A stretch of 64,000 nucleotides of DNA from Stenotrophomonas nitritireducens (GTDB taxonomy: Bacteria > Pseudomonadota > Gammaproteobacteria > Xanthomonadales > Xanthomonadaceae). Position numbers and translations under genes: made by a program. The DNA lies in assembly GCF_001700965.1 (NCBI RefSeq), contig NZ_CP016756.1, positions 868,001-932,000 of the forward strand. Reading direction: 5' to 3'. Positions 16,291 to 25,327 of this stretch are shown here, in pieces (position 1 is the stretch's first letter; every line of letters starts with the position of its first letter). The notes under the pieces were generated by a model that saw nothing but the letters and a program-made list of their open reading frames with translations, made no database searches and was not told where the DNA came from.

Positions 16291-16965
16291 TCAGTCCTGC
16301 GAGCGGTTGGTCTTTTGTTTGGGCTCGGTGCTGAAATCGGCGATGCGCCACAGATAGAGGCTGGCCCAGGTCCGGTATGGGCCCCAACGCTCACCGCGCT
16401 CGGCCAGGGCCTTGGGGGTCAGCATGGTCTCACCGCCATCAACACGTTGGGCACCCTTGCGGATGCCGAGGTCGTCCACCGGCAGGATGTCCGGCCGCCC
16501 AAGCCGGAACATCAGCATCATCTCCACGGTCCAGCGACCAATCCCGCGCACCGGCAGCCAGGCATCAACGATGGCGTGGTGATCCATCAGCGCCATCTGC
16601 CGCAGGTTAGGCAATTCGCCCGCGGCCTCGCGCCGCGTCAGGTCGCGCAATGCCAGCGCCTTGTTGCCGGAGACGCCGCAGGTGCGCAGCGCGGCATCGT
16701 CAATCAGATCCAGGCTGGCCGCATGCAGGCGCTTGCTGCCAATCGCCGTTTCCACCCGCCCGACGATGGTCGAGGCAGCCTTGCCACTGAGCTGTTGGAA
16801 CAGGATAGCCCGTGCCAATGCATCCACCGGATCGAAGCGACGGGCCCAGCCTTCCGGGGCAGGCAATGGCCCTACGCGGCGCATCCAGCTGGCCAGGCGC
16901 TTATCTACCCGCTGCAGATGCGTCTGCGCCGCATCGATATCGAAACCGCGGCCGTAACGGGGCAT
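16291..16965 (-). CDS. DNA-3-methyladenine glycosylase II-like (HhH-GPD)
   Basis: A 224-residue HhH-GPD protein. It has LARAILFQQLSGKAASTIVGRV, the helix-hairpin-helix near LPNLRQMALMDHHAIVDAWLPVRGIGRWTVEMMLMF, and the catalytic Asp in DILPVDDLGIRKG. It removes alkylated bases (3-methyladenine) to start base excision repair. It is shorter than E. coli AlkA (282), matching the Mag/AlkA group without the N-terminal domain. The DUF423 gene lies three bases upstream and is probably co-transcribed. Confidence 0.92.
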   Translation of the reverse strand: MPRYGRGFDIDAAQTHLQRVDKRLASWMRRVGPLPAPEGWARRFDPVDALARAILFQQLSGKAASTIVGRVETAIGSKRLHAASLDLIDDAALRTCGVSGNKALALRDLTRREAAGELPNLRQMALMDHHAIVDAWLPVRGIGRWTVEMMLMFRLGRPDILPVDDLGIRKGAQRVDGGETMLTPKALAERGERWGPYRTWASLYLWRIADFSTEPKQKTNRSQD

Positions 16966-16968
16966 GGC

Positions 16969-17340
16969 TCAGCGACGCAGCGCGCTGAGTGCCAGCAGCA
17001 CCCAGCCGCCCATCAAGGTCATGCCACCGGCGGGCGCCAAGGTGGTCGGCCACTGCATCAGCACATTGCCTGCCAGGCTGCCGGAGAACAGCAACGTCCC
17101 CACCAGCAACACATACAGCGCGCCGCGCCCGAGCTGGTTCAACGAGGCCGCGCCAAGACACACCAGCACGACGCCATGGCCGAAGGCATACAGCGCCGCC
17201 GTGTTCAGATGCGACTGCGCCAGCGCATCGCTCACACCATGCGACGCATAGGCCGAAAGCCCGACCGCCGCCGCTGCCAGCAGGCCGCCACAGAACGCAA
17301 GAAACGAGGGCTTACGCATCCGCCGTTCCACTCCCAACAT
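16969..17340 (-). CDS. DUF423 family (YgdD-like) inner-membrane protein
   Basis: A 123-residue protein with four hydrophobic helices and the family motifs GLSAYASHGVSDAL, AALYAFGHGVVLVCLG, GTLLFSGSLAGNVL and PAGGMTLMGGWVLLAL. Start at 17340 is preceded by GGGAGAACGAC; an ATG seven codons inside (17319) is an alternative. Molecular role is unknown. It ends three bases before the glycosylase gene. Confidence 0.88.
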   Translation of the reverse strand: MLGVERRMRKPSFLAFCGGLLAAAAVGLSAYASHGVSDALAQSHLNTAALYAFGHGVVLVCLGAASLNQLGRGALYVLLVGTLLFSGSLAGNVLMQWPTTLAPAGGMTLMGGWVLLALSALRR

Positions 17341-17377
17341 GTCGTTCTCCCATCAATCCAACCCGCACCACCAGCCC

Positions 17378-17410
17378 AAAAAAAAACGCGCCGCTGGAAG
17401 CGGCGCGTTT
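17378..17410 (-). terminator. rho-independent terminator of the SRPBCC gene
   Basis: A ten-base perfect stem (AACGCGCCGC / GCGGCGCGTT, loop of five) followed on the minus strand by nine T's. It lies 32 bp beyond the stop of the gene ending at 17442. Confidence 0.92.
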
Positions 17411-17441
17411 CTTCGATCAGATCATCGTCAACAACCGATGA

Positions 17442-18590
17442 TTACTTGACCGCCCAGTAGAGGTCGTAGGAACCATCCGTGGTGAAGGCCTTGGCCACAC
17501 CACCCTTCCACGACTCATACGGACGATCAACAACTTCGTTGCCGGTGGTGGTTGCCCATGCACGCAGGCCGTTGCGGGCCAGGTCCAGGCCAGCCATGTG
17601 ACCGGTGTAGGAAGCAAACGCCGAGCGGTGCGCCGGAGCATGCACGTAGGTCACCGGGTTGCCCGCGGGGATCTTGACGGTCAGTTCGGCAGCGTCGCCA
17701 GCAGCAACCGGTGCAGCGGCAACAGCCGGAGCGGCAGCTTCGCCGTCCTTCTTGTCAGCAGCCTTGTCGGCAGCCGGAGCAGCAGTGCCCTTGCGAACCG
17801 GCAGCGCCACGTCGAAGGCGTACTTCTCAGCACCGAAATCGGTGGTGACGATACGCACAGGACCGGCAGCGACCAGACCATTGGCATCCATCGTGCGCTT
17901 GATCCATTCCATGTTGTCGTCGATCGACTTCTGGATGGCATCGTTGTTGCGGTCGATGTTGCCGGCGTTGACCACCAGCAGGTTTTCAGCCGGCACCTGG
18001 ATGACCTTCAGGTCGACCAGCGGCGCTTCCGGAGCGGCGTAGTCAACGTTCGGCACCGAGGCCAGCATGTTGGCCATGCGCGACAGACCCAGCTTCAGGT
18101 CGTCACCGATGTGACGGCTGACGTACAAGCCGGCGTAACGACCAAACAGGTCGAAACCGTACTTGACGCTGTAGTCCTGGGTGATCTTGACGTTGCGGTC
18201 GTTCTTGCCGGTCGGCTCGAGCGTGAACGAGGTGACCTTGTCGGTACCGCGCGTTGCATCATCAATGGCGATCACGACGCGCTTGTTCTTCTCGCTATCG
18301 GTGATCTCCCAGCTGCCCTGGCCCATGTCCTTGGAGACGTAGTCCATGCGTGCGCCCTTGCCGGCATCCGGACCGCTGAACTTCAGCTCGATGGCCTTGT
18401 CGCGCAGCACGAGCGGATTCCAATCCTTGAAGCGGCGCAGGCTGTTCACCGTGTCATACACGATGGTCATCTTGCGATTGGTTTCGATGCTTTCAGTGAT
18501 ATGGCGCTCGCCCGGCAGACACACGCCAATGAGGACAAACAGGCCAGCCACGATCCCCAAAGCGATCAGGAACTCGATAATACGGGTCAT
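17442..18590 (-). CDS. membrane-anchored SRPBCC (polyketide cyclase-like) and GyrI-like effector-binding protein
   Basis: A 382-residue protein. One N-terminal membrane helix (IIEFLIALGIVAGLFVLIGVC) is followed by an SRPBCC lipid-binding fold (~30-185; TIVYDTVNSLRRFKDWNPLVLRD, MDYVSKDMGQGSWEI) and then a GyrI-like/effector-binding region (~190-382) interrupted near 268-300 by an Ala/Lys low-complexity insert. Such proteins bind small hydrophobic ligands; nothing shows which. It has its own strong terminator and an upstream gap with no gene, so it is likely monocistronic. Confidence 0.82.
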   Translation of the reverse strand: MTRIIEFLIALGIVAGLFVLIGVCLPGERHITESIETNRKMTIVYDTVNSLRRFKDWNPLVLRDKAIELKFSGPDAGKGARMDYVSKDMGQGSWEITDSEKNKRVVIAIDDATRGTDKVTSFTLEPTGKNDRNVKITQDYSVKYGFDLFGRYAGLYVSRHIGDDLKLGLSRMANMLASVPNVDYAAPEAPLVDLKVIQVPAENLLVVNAGNIDRNNDAIQKSIDDNMEWIKRTMDANGLVAAGPVRIVTTDFGAEKYAFDVALPVRKGTAAPAADKAADKKDGEAAAPAVAAAPVAAGDAAELTVKIPAGNPVTYVHAPAHRSAFASYTGHMAGLDLARNGLRAWATTTGNEVVDRPYESWKGGVAKAFTTDGSYDLYWAVK

Positions 18591-18908
18591 TCAGGAGTCT
18601 CCGGGGCCGATCCCACGGCCGGGTTGATTGAAGGGAAGCCCCCATCCTATCAGGGTTTCCGCAGGTTGTTCAGCACATTTGGCGCACCGGTTTCCATTAC
18701 CAGAACGCGCTATCTCCGCGCCAGCTCGCAGGGTAGCGTATCAACCACCAACCCTACGCGACTTCAGCCGATAGCTTGGGCCGCATCCGGCCCACAAGCC
18801 GTCTATTTTCCACCTTGTCTGGTGCCCAACACCAGACCTGCCGGCATCTTTTTCGCATTCGGGCAGCGTATTCATCCAGGCCTGGGCACGCCGGATGCGG
18901 CGACCCGC
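18591..18908. other. intergenic stretch with nothing recognisable
   Basis: About 320 bp between the SRPBCC gene and the LuxR-type regulator, both on the minus strand. I see no frame with coding character, no REP and no convincing terminator, only a CATCTTTTTCG T-run near 18848. It should hold the promoter of the SRPBCC gene. Confidence 0.5.
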
Positions 18909-19553
18909 TCAGACCAGCTGCAGCTCGAAGGCCTTGAGCACGGCACGGGTACGGTCGCGCACACCCAGTTTGGAAAGAATGTTGGAGACGTGGTTCTTGA
19001 TGGTGCCCTCGGCCACGCCCAGCGAATTGGCGATCTCCTTGTTGGAGAAGCCGCTCGCCATCAGCCGCAGGATCTCGGTCTCGCGGTCGGTCAACGGGTC
19101 CGGCCGGTCCAGGCTGACGAACTCGTTGCGCATGTGCTCCAGCCCCGACAACAGCCGCTGGGTCACCGCCGGCTGCACCAGCGAGCCGCCGTTGGCCACG
19201 GTACGGATGGCACCGACCAGCTGTTCAAGGGTCACATCCTTGAGCAGGTAGCCCTTGGCACCGGCCTTGAGCCCGGCCAGCACCAGCTGATCGTCATCAA
19301 AGGTGGTCAGGATGATCGACGGCGGCAGCGTGCCGGCCCGGCTCAGCGTCTGCAGGGCCTCCAGCCCGGACATCACCGGCATGCGCATATCCATCAGCAC
19401 CACGTCCGGCTGCACCTGCGGGATCAATTCCACCGCCTGCCGTCCATCGATGGCTTCGGCTACCACTTCGATGCTGTCATCCAGCGCAAGCAGTGAACGG
19501 ATGCCCTGCCGTACCAGGGTTTGGTCGTCGACCAGACAGACACGGATCATCAA
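18909..19553 (-). CDS. NarL/FixJ-family response regulator
   Basis: A 214-residue regulator. Receiver domain 1-120 has the acidic pair (VCLVDDQ), phospho-acceptor Asp in VVLMDMRMP, Thr in ILTTFDDD and Lys in YLLKDV. A LuxR-type HTH (LTDRETEILRLMASGFSNKEIANSLGVAEGTIKNHVSNILSKLGVRDRTRAV) fills the C-terminus. Its ATG overlaps the kinase stop by four bases. DesR-like systems sense membrane state, but the signal here is unknown. Confidence 0.92.
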   Translation of the reverse strand: MMIRVCLVDDQTLVRQGIRSLLALDDSIEVVAEAIDGRQAVELIPQVQPDVVLMDMRMPVMSGLEALQTLSRAGTLPPSIILTTFDDDQLVLAGLKAGAKGYLLKDVTLEQLVGAIRTVANGGSLVQPAVTQRLLSGLEHMRNEFVSLDRPDPLTDRETEILRLMASGFSNKEIANSLGVAEGTIKNHVSNILSKLGVRDRTRAVLKAFELQLV

Positions 19554-20749
19554 TTCACTCCTTGCGGCCCCGAGGCCAACATCATATTGGTTACCAGTGG
19601 CAGGCTGGCGCGAAGACGGAAACCCTCACCGCGTCGCGCCGAAACATCCAGCACACCCCCATACTGCGCCAGCCGTTCACGCATGCCGCGCAAACCATTG
19701 CCCGGCATTATTTCCTCGAAATCGCCACCGATGCCGTCATCATGCGCGCAGATGACCACTTCCGCATCGTCACGCTCGACCTTGATCCACAGGTTGCGGG
19801 CACCGGCGTGGCGCACCGCATTGGTGATGATTTCCTGCGTACAGCGCAACAGCACGTGCGCGCGCTCGGGATCTTCGACGCTGAACGGATCGTCCACCTG
19901 CAGATGGATATCCAGCGACGGCACCCGCTCGGTCAAGGGCCGCAAGGCCGCCGCCAGGTCGATCGCACCGCTCTCGCGTAGCTGGCTGACCGCCTCGCGC
20001 ACGTCGGTGAGCAGCAATTTGGCCAGCGTATGCGCCTGCCGCACGTGTTCCTGCGCCTGGCCTTCGGTGATATGCCCGGCTACTTCGAGATTCAGGCTCA
20101 GCGCGGTCAGGTGATGGCCGAGCAGGTCGTGCAGCTCGCGCGAGATGCGGGTGCGCTCGTTCACCCGCGCGCTTTCCGCCAGCAGCAGGCGGGTGGCGCG
20201 CAGCTCGGCATTCAAGCGCCGCTGCTCCTCGCGCGCCTGGGTCTGCTGCCGGGCCACCAGGCTGGTGACGAAGATGAACATCGAGAAGCCGCCGTACAGC
20301 AGCGACTGCAGCAGCGCCTCGAACAGCGGCAGGCCCAGGATCAGGTTGTAGACCGGCAGCACCGCCAGCTGGCTCAGCACCAGCCAGATGATCCCCACCC
20401 AGCGGCTGAGCAGCCACGGGATCACCCCGGCCGCCACCATCATCAGGATGCTGCCCAGGCCGGTGGCCGACAGGTAGCTCACCGCCAGCGCCGAGACCGT
20501 CAGCACCAACAGCGCCAGGCGGTCGTACCAGCTGGTGTGACCGGCGGCGTTGAGCCCGCGGGTCAACCAGAAGTAGCAGCCACCGAAGGCCAGATAGGCT
20601 ACGAACAGCCAGACCGCCTCGCCGGCAGCCGGCTGCAGCACGCCTTCTTCCGGCGCGTATTGGGTATAGACCAGGGGCAGGCTGACCAGGGCCCAGGTAA
20701 ACAGGCCGGCCAGGCGGAGCACACGGGTATGGCTGAGGTATCCCAACAT
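19550..20749 (-). CDS. DesK/NarX-type sensor histidine kinase
   Basis: A 399-residue membrane kinase. About six hydrophobic helices in the first ~170 residues form the sensor, followed by a coiled coil (RQQTQAREEQRRLNAEL), the HisKA_3 phospho-acceptor in RTRISRELHDLLGHHLTALSLNLEV, and a HATPase domain (QEIITNAVRHAGA, CAHDDGIGG, GNGLRGMRERLAQYGG). The frame is open 37 codons further upstream; the ATG at 20749 is chosen because the first membrane helix begins a few residues later. It phosphorylates the regulator with which it overlaps. Confidence 0.9.
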   Translation of the reverse strand: MLGYLSHTRVLRLAGLFTWALVSLPLVYTQYAPEEGVLQPAAGEAVWLFVAYLAFGGCYFWLTRGLNAAGHTSWYDRLALLVLTVSALAVSYLSATGLGSILMMVAAGVIPWLLSRWVGIIWLVLSQLAVLPVYNLILGLPLFEALLQSLLYGGFSMFIFVTSLVARQQTQAREEQRRLNAELRATRLLLAESARVNERTRISRELHDLLGHHLTALSLNLEVAGHITEGQAQEHVRQAHTLAKLLLTDVREAVSQLRESGAIDLAAALRPLTERVPSLDIHLQVDDPFSVEDPERAHVLLRCTQEIITNAVRHAGARNLWIKVERDDAEVVICAHDDGIGGDFEEIMPGNGLRGMRERLAQYGGVLDVSARRGEGFRLRASLPLVTNMMLASGPQGVN

Positions 20750-20898
20750 CCGGCCATGGTAAGGATCTGGCGGCCCGGGCGCCCTCCCTCGTAAGTCATG
20801 GGTACCGATGATGGCTGCCCGCTCGCCCGGCTCGGGCGAGCCATGCGATAATCGCGCCACAGCCCACTGGGCCGACCGCGATACCCCACGGAGTCACA

Positions 20899-21489
20899 AT
20901 GTCGATTGTTATCCGCGACGTGCGCGAGCACGAGCTCGATTCCGTCCTGGCACTGAACAACAACGCTGGTCTTGCGATTCTTCCGCTGGATGCAGCCAAG
21001 CTCCGCCGTTTCTACGAAACCGCCGAATACTTCCGGGTTGCCGAACGCGACGGCAACATGGCCGGTTTCCTGGTCGGCTACGGCAGCAACAGTGCACATG
21101 ACAGCTGCAACTTCGCCTGGTTCCAGCAGCGCTACCCCAGCTTCTTCTATATCGACCGCATCGTGGTCGCCAGCCGCCGCCGCGGCGGTGGTGTCGGCCG
21201 CGCGTTCTATGCCGATGCCCAGAGCTACGCTGAACTGCGCTACCCGCAGATGGCCTGCGAGGTGTTCCTCGACCACGGCGCCGACGCCGCGCTGCTGTTC
21301 CATGGCAGCTTCGGCTTCCGCGAGGTCGGCCAGAACACCATGCCCTCGGTGGATGTGCGGGCCAGCATGCTGCTCAAGGATCTGTGCAGCTACGAGTGGG
21401 TAAAAGAGACCTATGGCGACAACCTGCCCGACGTTCCCTGGGTAGGCAACACACGCCGGCTGCTGCAACAGCGGCCGACCGGAACCTGA
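20899..21489 (+). CDS. GNAT family acetyltransferase
   Basis: A 196-residue protein. IRDVREHELDSVLALNNNAGLAILPLD begins the GNAT fold; FFYIDRIVVASRRRGGGVGRAFYADAQSYAEL carries the R/Q-x-x-G-x-G/A acetyl-CoA loop. Substrate is unknown. The C-terminal ~60 residues (DLCSYEWVKETYGDNLPDVPWVGNTRRLL) extend past the core fold. It ends one base before minC, so it is probably co-transcribed with the Min genes. Confidence 0.87.
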   Translation: MSIVIRDVREHELDSVLALNNNAGLAILPLDAAKLRRFYETAEYFRVAERDGNMAGFLVGYGSNSAHDSCNFAWFQQRYPSFFYIDRIVVASRRRGGGVGRAFYADAQSYAELRYPQMACEVFLDHGADAALLFHGSFGFREVGQNTMPSVDVRASMLLKDLCSYEWVKETYGDNLPDVPWVGNTRRLLQQRPTGT

Positions 21490-21490
21490 G

Positions 21491-22291
21491 ATGGCAGTGA
21501 ATTTGGATTACGAACAGGCTGGTGAACTGAAAATCGGGCAGGTGGGCATTGCCAACCTGCGTATCCGCACCCTCGATGTAGCGCGGCTTAGCCAGGAAAT
21601 GCGCGAACGCGTGGCGCGCGCGCCCAAGTTGTTTGGCCGGGCGGCGGTGATCCTGGATTTCGGCGGCTTGAGCCAGTTGCCCGACCGCGCCACCGCCCAG
21701 GAGCTGGTCAATGGCCTGCGCGACGCCGGCGTACTGCCGGTCGCCCTGGCCTACGGCACCAGCGAGACTGAGACCTTGGCCCAGCAACTGGGCTTGCCCC
21801 TGCTGGCCAAGTTCCGCGCCCAGTACGAGCGCGCCGACGTCGAACCGGCTGCAGCCCCGGCGCCCGCAGCAGCGCCAGCCGCCACTTCGACAGCAAGCAA
21901 ACGCGCCTCGGCAGCCGTGCCTGCCCCCGCCGCGCAGGCCGCCGCCGAGGCCGCCGCACCACAGCCAGGGCGCATGCAACTGGCCACGGTGCGCTCCGGC
22001 CAGCAGCTCTACGCCGAGAACTGCGACCTGACCGTACTCTCAACAGTGGGTGCCGGCGCCGAGGTCATCGCCGACGGCAGCATCCATATCTACGGTACGC
22101 TGCGTGGCCGCGCATTGGCCGGTGCCCAGGGCAACACCAGCGCACGCATTTTCTGTCGCTACTTCCATGCTGAATTAGTCGCGATTGCAGGACGGTATAA
22201 GGTACTGGACGATATTCCGGACAATCTGCGCGGCAAGGCCGTGCAGGTATGGCTGGAACAGGACCAGATCATGATTGCTGCGCTGGATTGA
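21491..22291 (+). CDS. minC: septum site-determining protein MinC
   Basis: A 266-residue protein. The N-terminal domain (~1-105) binds FtsZ; an Ala/Pro-rich linker (~115-165) precedes the C-terminal beta-helix dimerisation domain (LRSGQQLYAENCDLTVLSTVGAGAEVIADGSIHIYGTLRGRALAGAQGNTSARIFC). With MinD it blocks Z-ring assembly away from mid-cell. First gene of minCDE, directly after a GNAT gene. Confidence 0.96.
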   Translation: MAVNLDYEQAGELKIGQVGIANLRIRTLDVARLSQEMRERVARAPKLFGRAAVILDFGGLSQLPDRATAQELVNGLRDAGVLPVALAYGTSETETLAQQLGLPLLAKFRAQYERADVEPAAAPAPAAAPAATSTASKRASAAVPAPAAQAAAEAAAPQPGRMQLATVRSGQQLYAENCDLTVLSTVGAGAEVIADGSIHIYGTLRGRALAGAQGNTSARIFCRYFHAELVAIAGRYKVLDDIPDNLRGKAVQVWLEQDQIMIAALD

Positions 22292-22323
22292 CGCAGCTCC
22301 CAAACATATTCAGGAGAGATCCT

Positions 22324-23133
22324 TTGGCTGAAATCATCGTAGTCACTTCCGGCAAGGGCGGCGTGGGCAAGACCACCTCCAGCGCCAGCCTGGCATGTGG
22401 CATCGCCCGGCGCGGCAAGAAAGTTGCCGTCATCGACTTCGACGTCGGCCTGCGCAACCTCGACCTGATCATGGGCTGCGAGCGCCGGGTGGTATACGAC
22501 TTCGTCAACGTCGTGCATGGCGAGGCCACGCTCAAGCAGGCGTTGATCAAGGACAAGCGCTTCGACAACCTGTACGTGCTGGCTGCCTCGCAGACCCGCG
22601 ACAAGGACGCGCTGAACAAGGAAGGCGTGGAGAAGGTCCTCAAGGACCTGGCCGCCGACGGCTTCGACTACATCATCTGCGACTCCCCGGCCGGCATCGA
22701 GAAGGGCGCGTTCCTGGCGATGTACTTCGCCGATCGCGCCGTCGTGGTGGTCAACCCGGAAGTGTCCTCGGTACGCGACTCGGACCGCATCATCGGCCTG
22801 CTCGATTCTAAGACCGCCAATGCCGAGGCCGGCAAGCCGGTGCCAGCCTACCTGCTGCTGACCCGCTACAGCCCCTCGCGGGTTGAAACCGGCGAGATGC
22901 TGAGCATCACCGACGTGGAAGAAGTGCTGGGGCTCAAGGCCATCGGCGTCATTCCCGAATCGGGCGACGTGCTCAACGCCTCCAACAAGGGCGAGCCGGT
23001 CATCCTGGACAATGAATCGCCGGCCGGACAGGCCTACGATGACGCAGTGAGCCGCATCCTGGGCGAAGATCGCCCGATGCGCTTCATCTCGGTGGAGAAG
23101 AAGGGCTTCTTCAGCAAGTTGTTTGGAGGATAA
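22324..23133 (+). CDS. minD: septum site-determining ATPase MinD
   Basis: A 269-residue P-loop ATPase with deviant Walker A ([17 protein letters not shown]), switch regions [26 protein letters not shown] and [11 protein letters not shown], and the C-terminal amphipathic membrane-targeting helix ([13 protein letters not shown]). The start is TTG at 22324, seven bases after CAGGAGAG; no ATG gives the usual N-terminus. It recruits MinC to the membrane and is cycled by MinE. Confidence 0.96.
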   Translation: MAEIIVVTSGKGGVGKTTSSASLACGIARRGKKVAVIDFDVGLRNLDLIMGCERRVVYDFVNVVHGEATLKQALIKDKRFDNLYVLAASQTRDKDALNKEGVEKVLKDLAADGFDYIICDSPAGIEKGAFLAMYFADRAVVVVNPEVSSVRDSDRIIGLLDSKTANAEAGKPVPAYLLLTRYSPSRVETGEMLSITDVEEVLGLKAIGVIPESGDVLNASNKGEPVILDNESPAGQAYDDAVSRILGEDRPMRFISVEKKGFFSKLFGG

Positions 23134-23135
23134 GC

Positions 23136-23387
23136 ATGGGACTGCTCGACTTCCTGAGACAGAAGAAGACGACCGCCGAAACGGCGAAGAACCGCCTGCA
23201 GATCATCATCGCGCAGGAGCGCAGCACCCGTGGCGGCCCAGATTACCTGCCGCTGCTGCAGCGTGAACTGCTGGAAGTGATCAAGAAGTACGTCAACATC
23301 GACGCCGATGCGGTCCGCGTGGACCTGGTCAAGGATGGCGCCAACGACGTGCTCGATATTTCCGTGGCCCTGCCCGACGACAAGTAA
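23136..23387 (+). CDS. minE: cell division topological specificity factor MinE
   Basis: An 83-residue protein, normal length. The membrane-binding start (MGLLDFLRQ), the anti-MinCD helix ([36 protein letters not shown]) and the beta-rich dimer part are all there. It begins two bases after minD. It stimulates MinD ATPase and creates pole-to-pole oscillation. Confidence 0.96.
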   Translation: MGLLDFLRQKKTTAETAKNRLQIIIAQERSTRGGPDYLPLLQRELLEVIKKYVNIDADAVRVDLVKDGANDVLDISVALPDDK

Positions 23388-23421
23388 CCGCCACCCGGCG
23401 GCTGCGGCCGCCGGGGCTACC

Positions 23422-23916
23422 GTGCCCGTGAACGAAAGCCCTGCCAGCGCCCCGACCCACCCCGTACTCTGTGTGGGCGATATCGTGTGGGATGACGCGC
23501 AGGCCCTGCTTGCGCGCCACGGCCTGCGCCTGAACCACGTTGCCGCGGGCGAGAAGATCCCCGGCAGCTACTGGGGCGAGCCCGAGGCCGGCATCATCGC
23601 CTGCGATGTCTATGTACGCGACGACACGCCGGTGCATTCGATGCTGCACGAGTCCTGCCACCTGATCGTACTGCCGCCCGAGCGCCGCGCGCAGGTACAT
23701 ACCGACGCCACCGACTCGGTGCCCGAGGAAGACGCCACCTGCTACCTGCAGATCGTGCTGGCCGGGCAATTGCCCGGCGTTGGCAGCGCGCGGCTGATGG
23801 CCGACATGGACAGCTGGGGCTATACCTACCGGCTGGGTTCGACCCAAGCCTGGTTCGAGCAGGATGCCGACGATGCCCGCCGCTGGCTGGTGGAGCGCAA
23901 CCTGCTGCCGGCCTGA
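23422..23916 (+). CDS. small HExxH-motif protein of unknown function
   Basis: A 164-residue protein 34 bp after minE on the same strand. The stretch PVHSMLHESCHLIVLPPERR contains HESCH, an HExxH zinc-peptidase signature (about residues 76-80), in a helix-like setting; acidic residues in TDSVPEEDATCYLQIVL might supply the third ligand. It has no signal peptide or membrane helix. The start is uncertain: GTG at 23422 has GGGG five bases before it, and GTG at 23428 is the alternative. I do not recognise the family. Activity is inferred from the motif only. Confidence 0.65.
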   Translation: MPVNESPASAPTHPVLCVGDIVWDDAQALLARHGLRLNHVAAGEKIPGSYWGEPEAGIIACDVYVRDDTPVHSMLHESCHLIVLPPERRAQVHTDATDSVPEEDATCYLQIVLAGQLPGVGSARLMADMDSWGYTYRLGSTQAWFEQDADDARRWLVERNLLPA

Positions 23917-23929
23917 CGAGGCAGGCTTG

Positions 23930-24027
23930 CAGGAGCGGCGTAAGCCGCGAAGCAGATGGACCAACAGGTCCAGCTGCTGCCAGCCATCACGCATTGCCAG
24001 CTTCGCGGCTTACGCCGCTCTTACAAC
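23930..24027. repeat. inverted pair of REP hairpins
   Basis: GGAGCGGCGTAAGCCGCGAAGC (23934-23955) and its reverse copy GCTTCGCGGCTTACGCCGCTC (about 24000-24020) flank ~45 bp, between the convergent HExxH gene and sensor kinase gene. Confidence 0.85.
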
Positions 24028-24046
24028 CGCCCTCGCCCGTTCACCG

Positions 24047-25327
24047 CTATTGCGGCCTGGAACTGCTCATATCCAGGGTGACGCGGGTCCCGCGCTCCGG
24101 CTGCGAATGGATATCCAGCCGCCAGCCCAGGTGATCGCATAGCCGCGCGATCAGGTCCAGGCCGATGCCGGCGCCCGGATTGCGTTCGCCACGAGTCATG
24201 CGCGCATAGACCTGCGCGACTTCTTCCGGGCTCATGCCATGGCCGGGGTCTTCGATGCTCAGCACCGCATCGGCGGAAATACCCATGCGCACCACACCAC
24301 GGTCACTGTTCTCGATGGCGTTGCGCAGCAGGTTGCCGATTGCCGCCTGCACCACCGCCAGCGGCGCAAGGATCCGGCACGGCGCCACTTCCACCAGCTC
24401 CAGTTCCAGCTCCTTGCCCTTGGCGAGATAACGGTGGTCTTCGGCGATTTCCGGCAGCAGTTCTTCCAACGCCACCAGTTCGCTCATCGCGGCCAGCTTG
24501 GCCGGGTCGCGTGCCAGCACCAGTAGCAGCTGGATCAACTGCTCCATACCGGTGGAAGTGCTGCGCACGCGCAGCAGCTGCTGGCGCGCCCTTTCCGGCA
24601 GGCCCGGCTGTTCCAGCGCCAGCTCGGCGGCGCCGCTGATCACCGCGATCGGCGTGCGCAGCTCGTGGCTCGCGGTACTGATGAACGCCCGCTCGCGCTC
24701 GACGAAATGCTCATTGCGCTGCAGGTAGTCATTCACGGCACCGGCAATCACTTCCAATTCGGTGCTGCCACGCCGGTCCACGTAAACGCGCTGCCCGCGA
24801 CGCTCAGGGCTCAGCCTGGCGATGTCCTGCGCCAGCACCGACAAGGGCCGTACCAGCCGGGTCATGCCCACCCAGGCCATCAACAAGGTGACCAGCAACA
24901 AGGCCACGCCGGCCAGCAACGCCCAGCGGGTGATGAAGTGCTCAAGCTCACCGAAATCGGAAATATCCAGTGCCAGCACCACCCGACCGAAATCGGAGGT
25001 ATCGCGCACCATCACCGCCATGTCCTTGCCTTCCAGCAAGGCGCCGTCGTGCAGCCCCGGATGCAGCTTGGCCAGCCCTTCGGGAATGCCAGCCGGAACA
25101 TGCGCCGAATAGAAACGCAGCGTGTCCGAATCCTGCCAGTGGTAGTTCGGGTCGCTGCGCATCTGGCCGATGATGCTGTCCAGCTCGGTATTCAACAGCG
25201 AGCGCCACACCGCATGCTCGGCATGCTCATGCACATAGTTGGCCGCACTGAACACCGCCAGCGTCACCAGCCCCACATAGATCGCCAGCCAGCCCAGCAG
25301 CTTGCGGCGCAGCGTGCGCCGTGTCAC
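24047..25327 (-). CDS. sensor histidine kinase of an OmpR-type two-component pair
   Basis: A 426-residue kinase. Two membrane helices (~11-31 and ~137-158) enclose a ~105-residue periplasmic sensor. Then come HAMP (RLVRPLSVLAQDIARLSPERR), HisKA with SHELRTPIAVISG, and HATPase (NLLRNAIENS, IEDPGHGMS, GAGIGLDLIARLCDHLGW). Its start overlaps the regulator's stop by four bases. Placement beside arnT-, PAP2- and eptA-type genes suggests control of lipid A modification, as PmrB or ColS do elsewhere; which ortholog this is cannot be settled here. Confidence 0.9.
   Translation of the reverse strand: MTRRTLRRKLLGWLAIYVGLVTLAVFSAANYVHEHAEHAVWRSLLNTELDSIIGQMRSDPNYHWQDSDTLRFYSAHVPAGIPEGLAKLHPGLHDGALLEGKDMAVMVRDTSDFGRVVLALDISDFGELEHFITRWALLAGVALLLVTLLMAWVGMTRLVRPLSVLAQDIARLSPERRGQRVYVDRRGSTELEVIAGAVNDYLQRNEHFVERERAFISTASHELRTPIAVISGAAELALEQPGLPERARQQLLRVRSTSTGMEQLIQLLLVLARDPAKLAAMSELVALEELLPEIAEDHRYLAKGKELELELVEVAPCRILAPLAVVQAAIGNLLRNAIENSDRGVVRMGISADAVLSIEDPGHGMSPEEVAQVYARMTRGERNPGAGIGLDLIARLCDHLGWRLDIHSQPERGTRVTLDMSSSRPQ

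Noticed and set aside
17598..19496. A 632-codon plus-strand frame across the SRPBCC gene and LuxR-type regulator
   Set aside because: It crosses two real minus-strand genes and an intergenic gap, which a real gene would not do.
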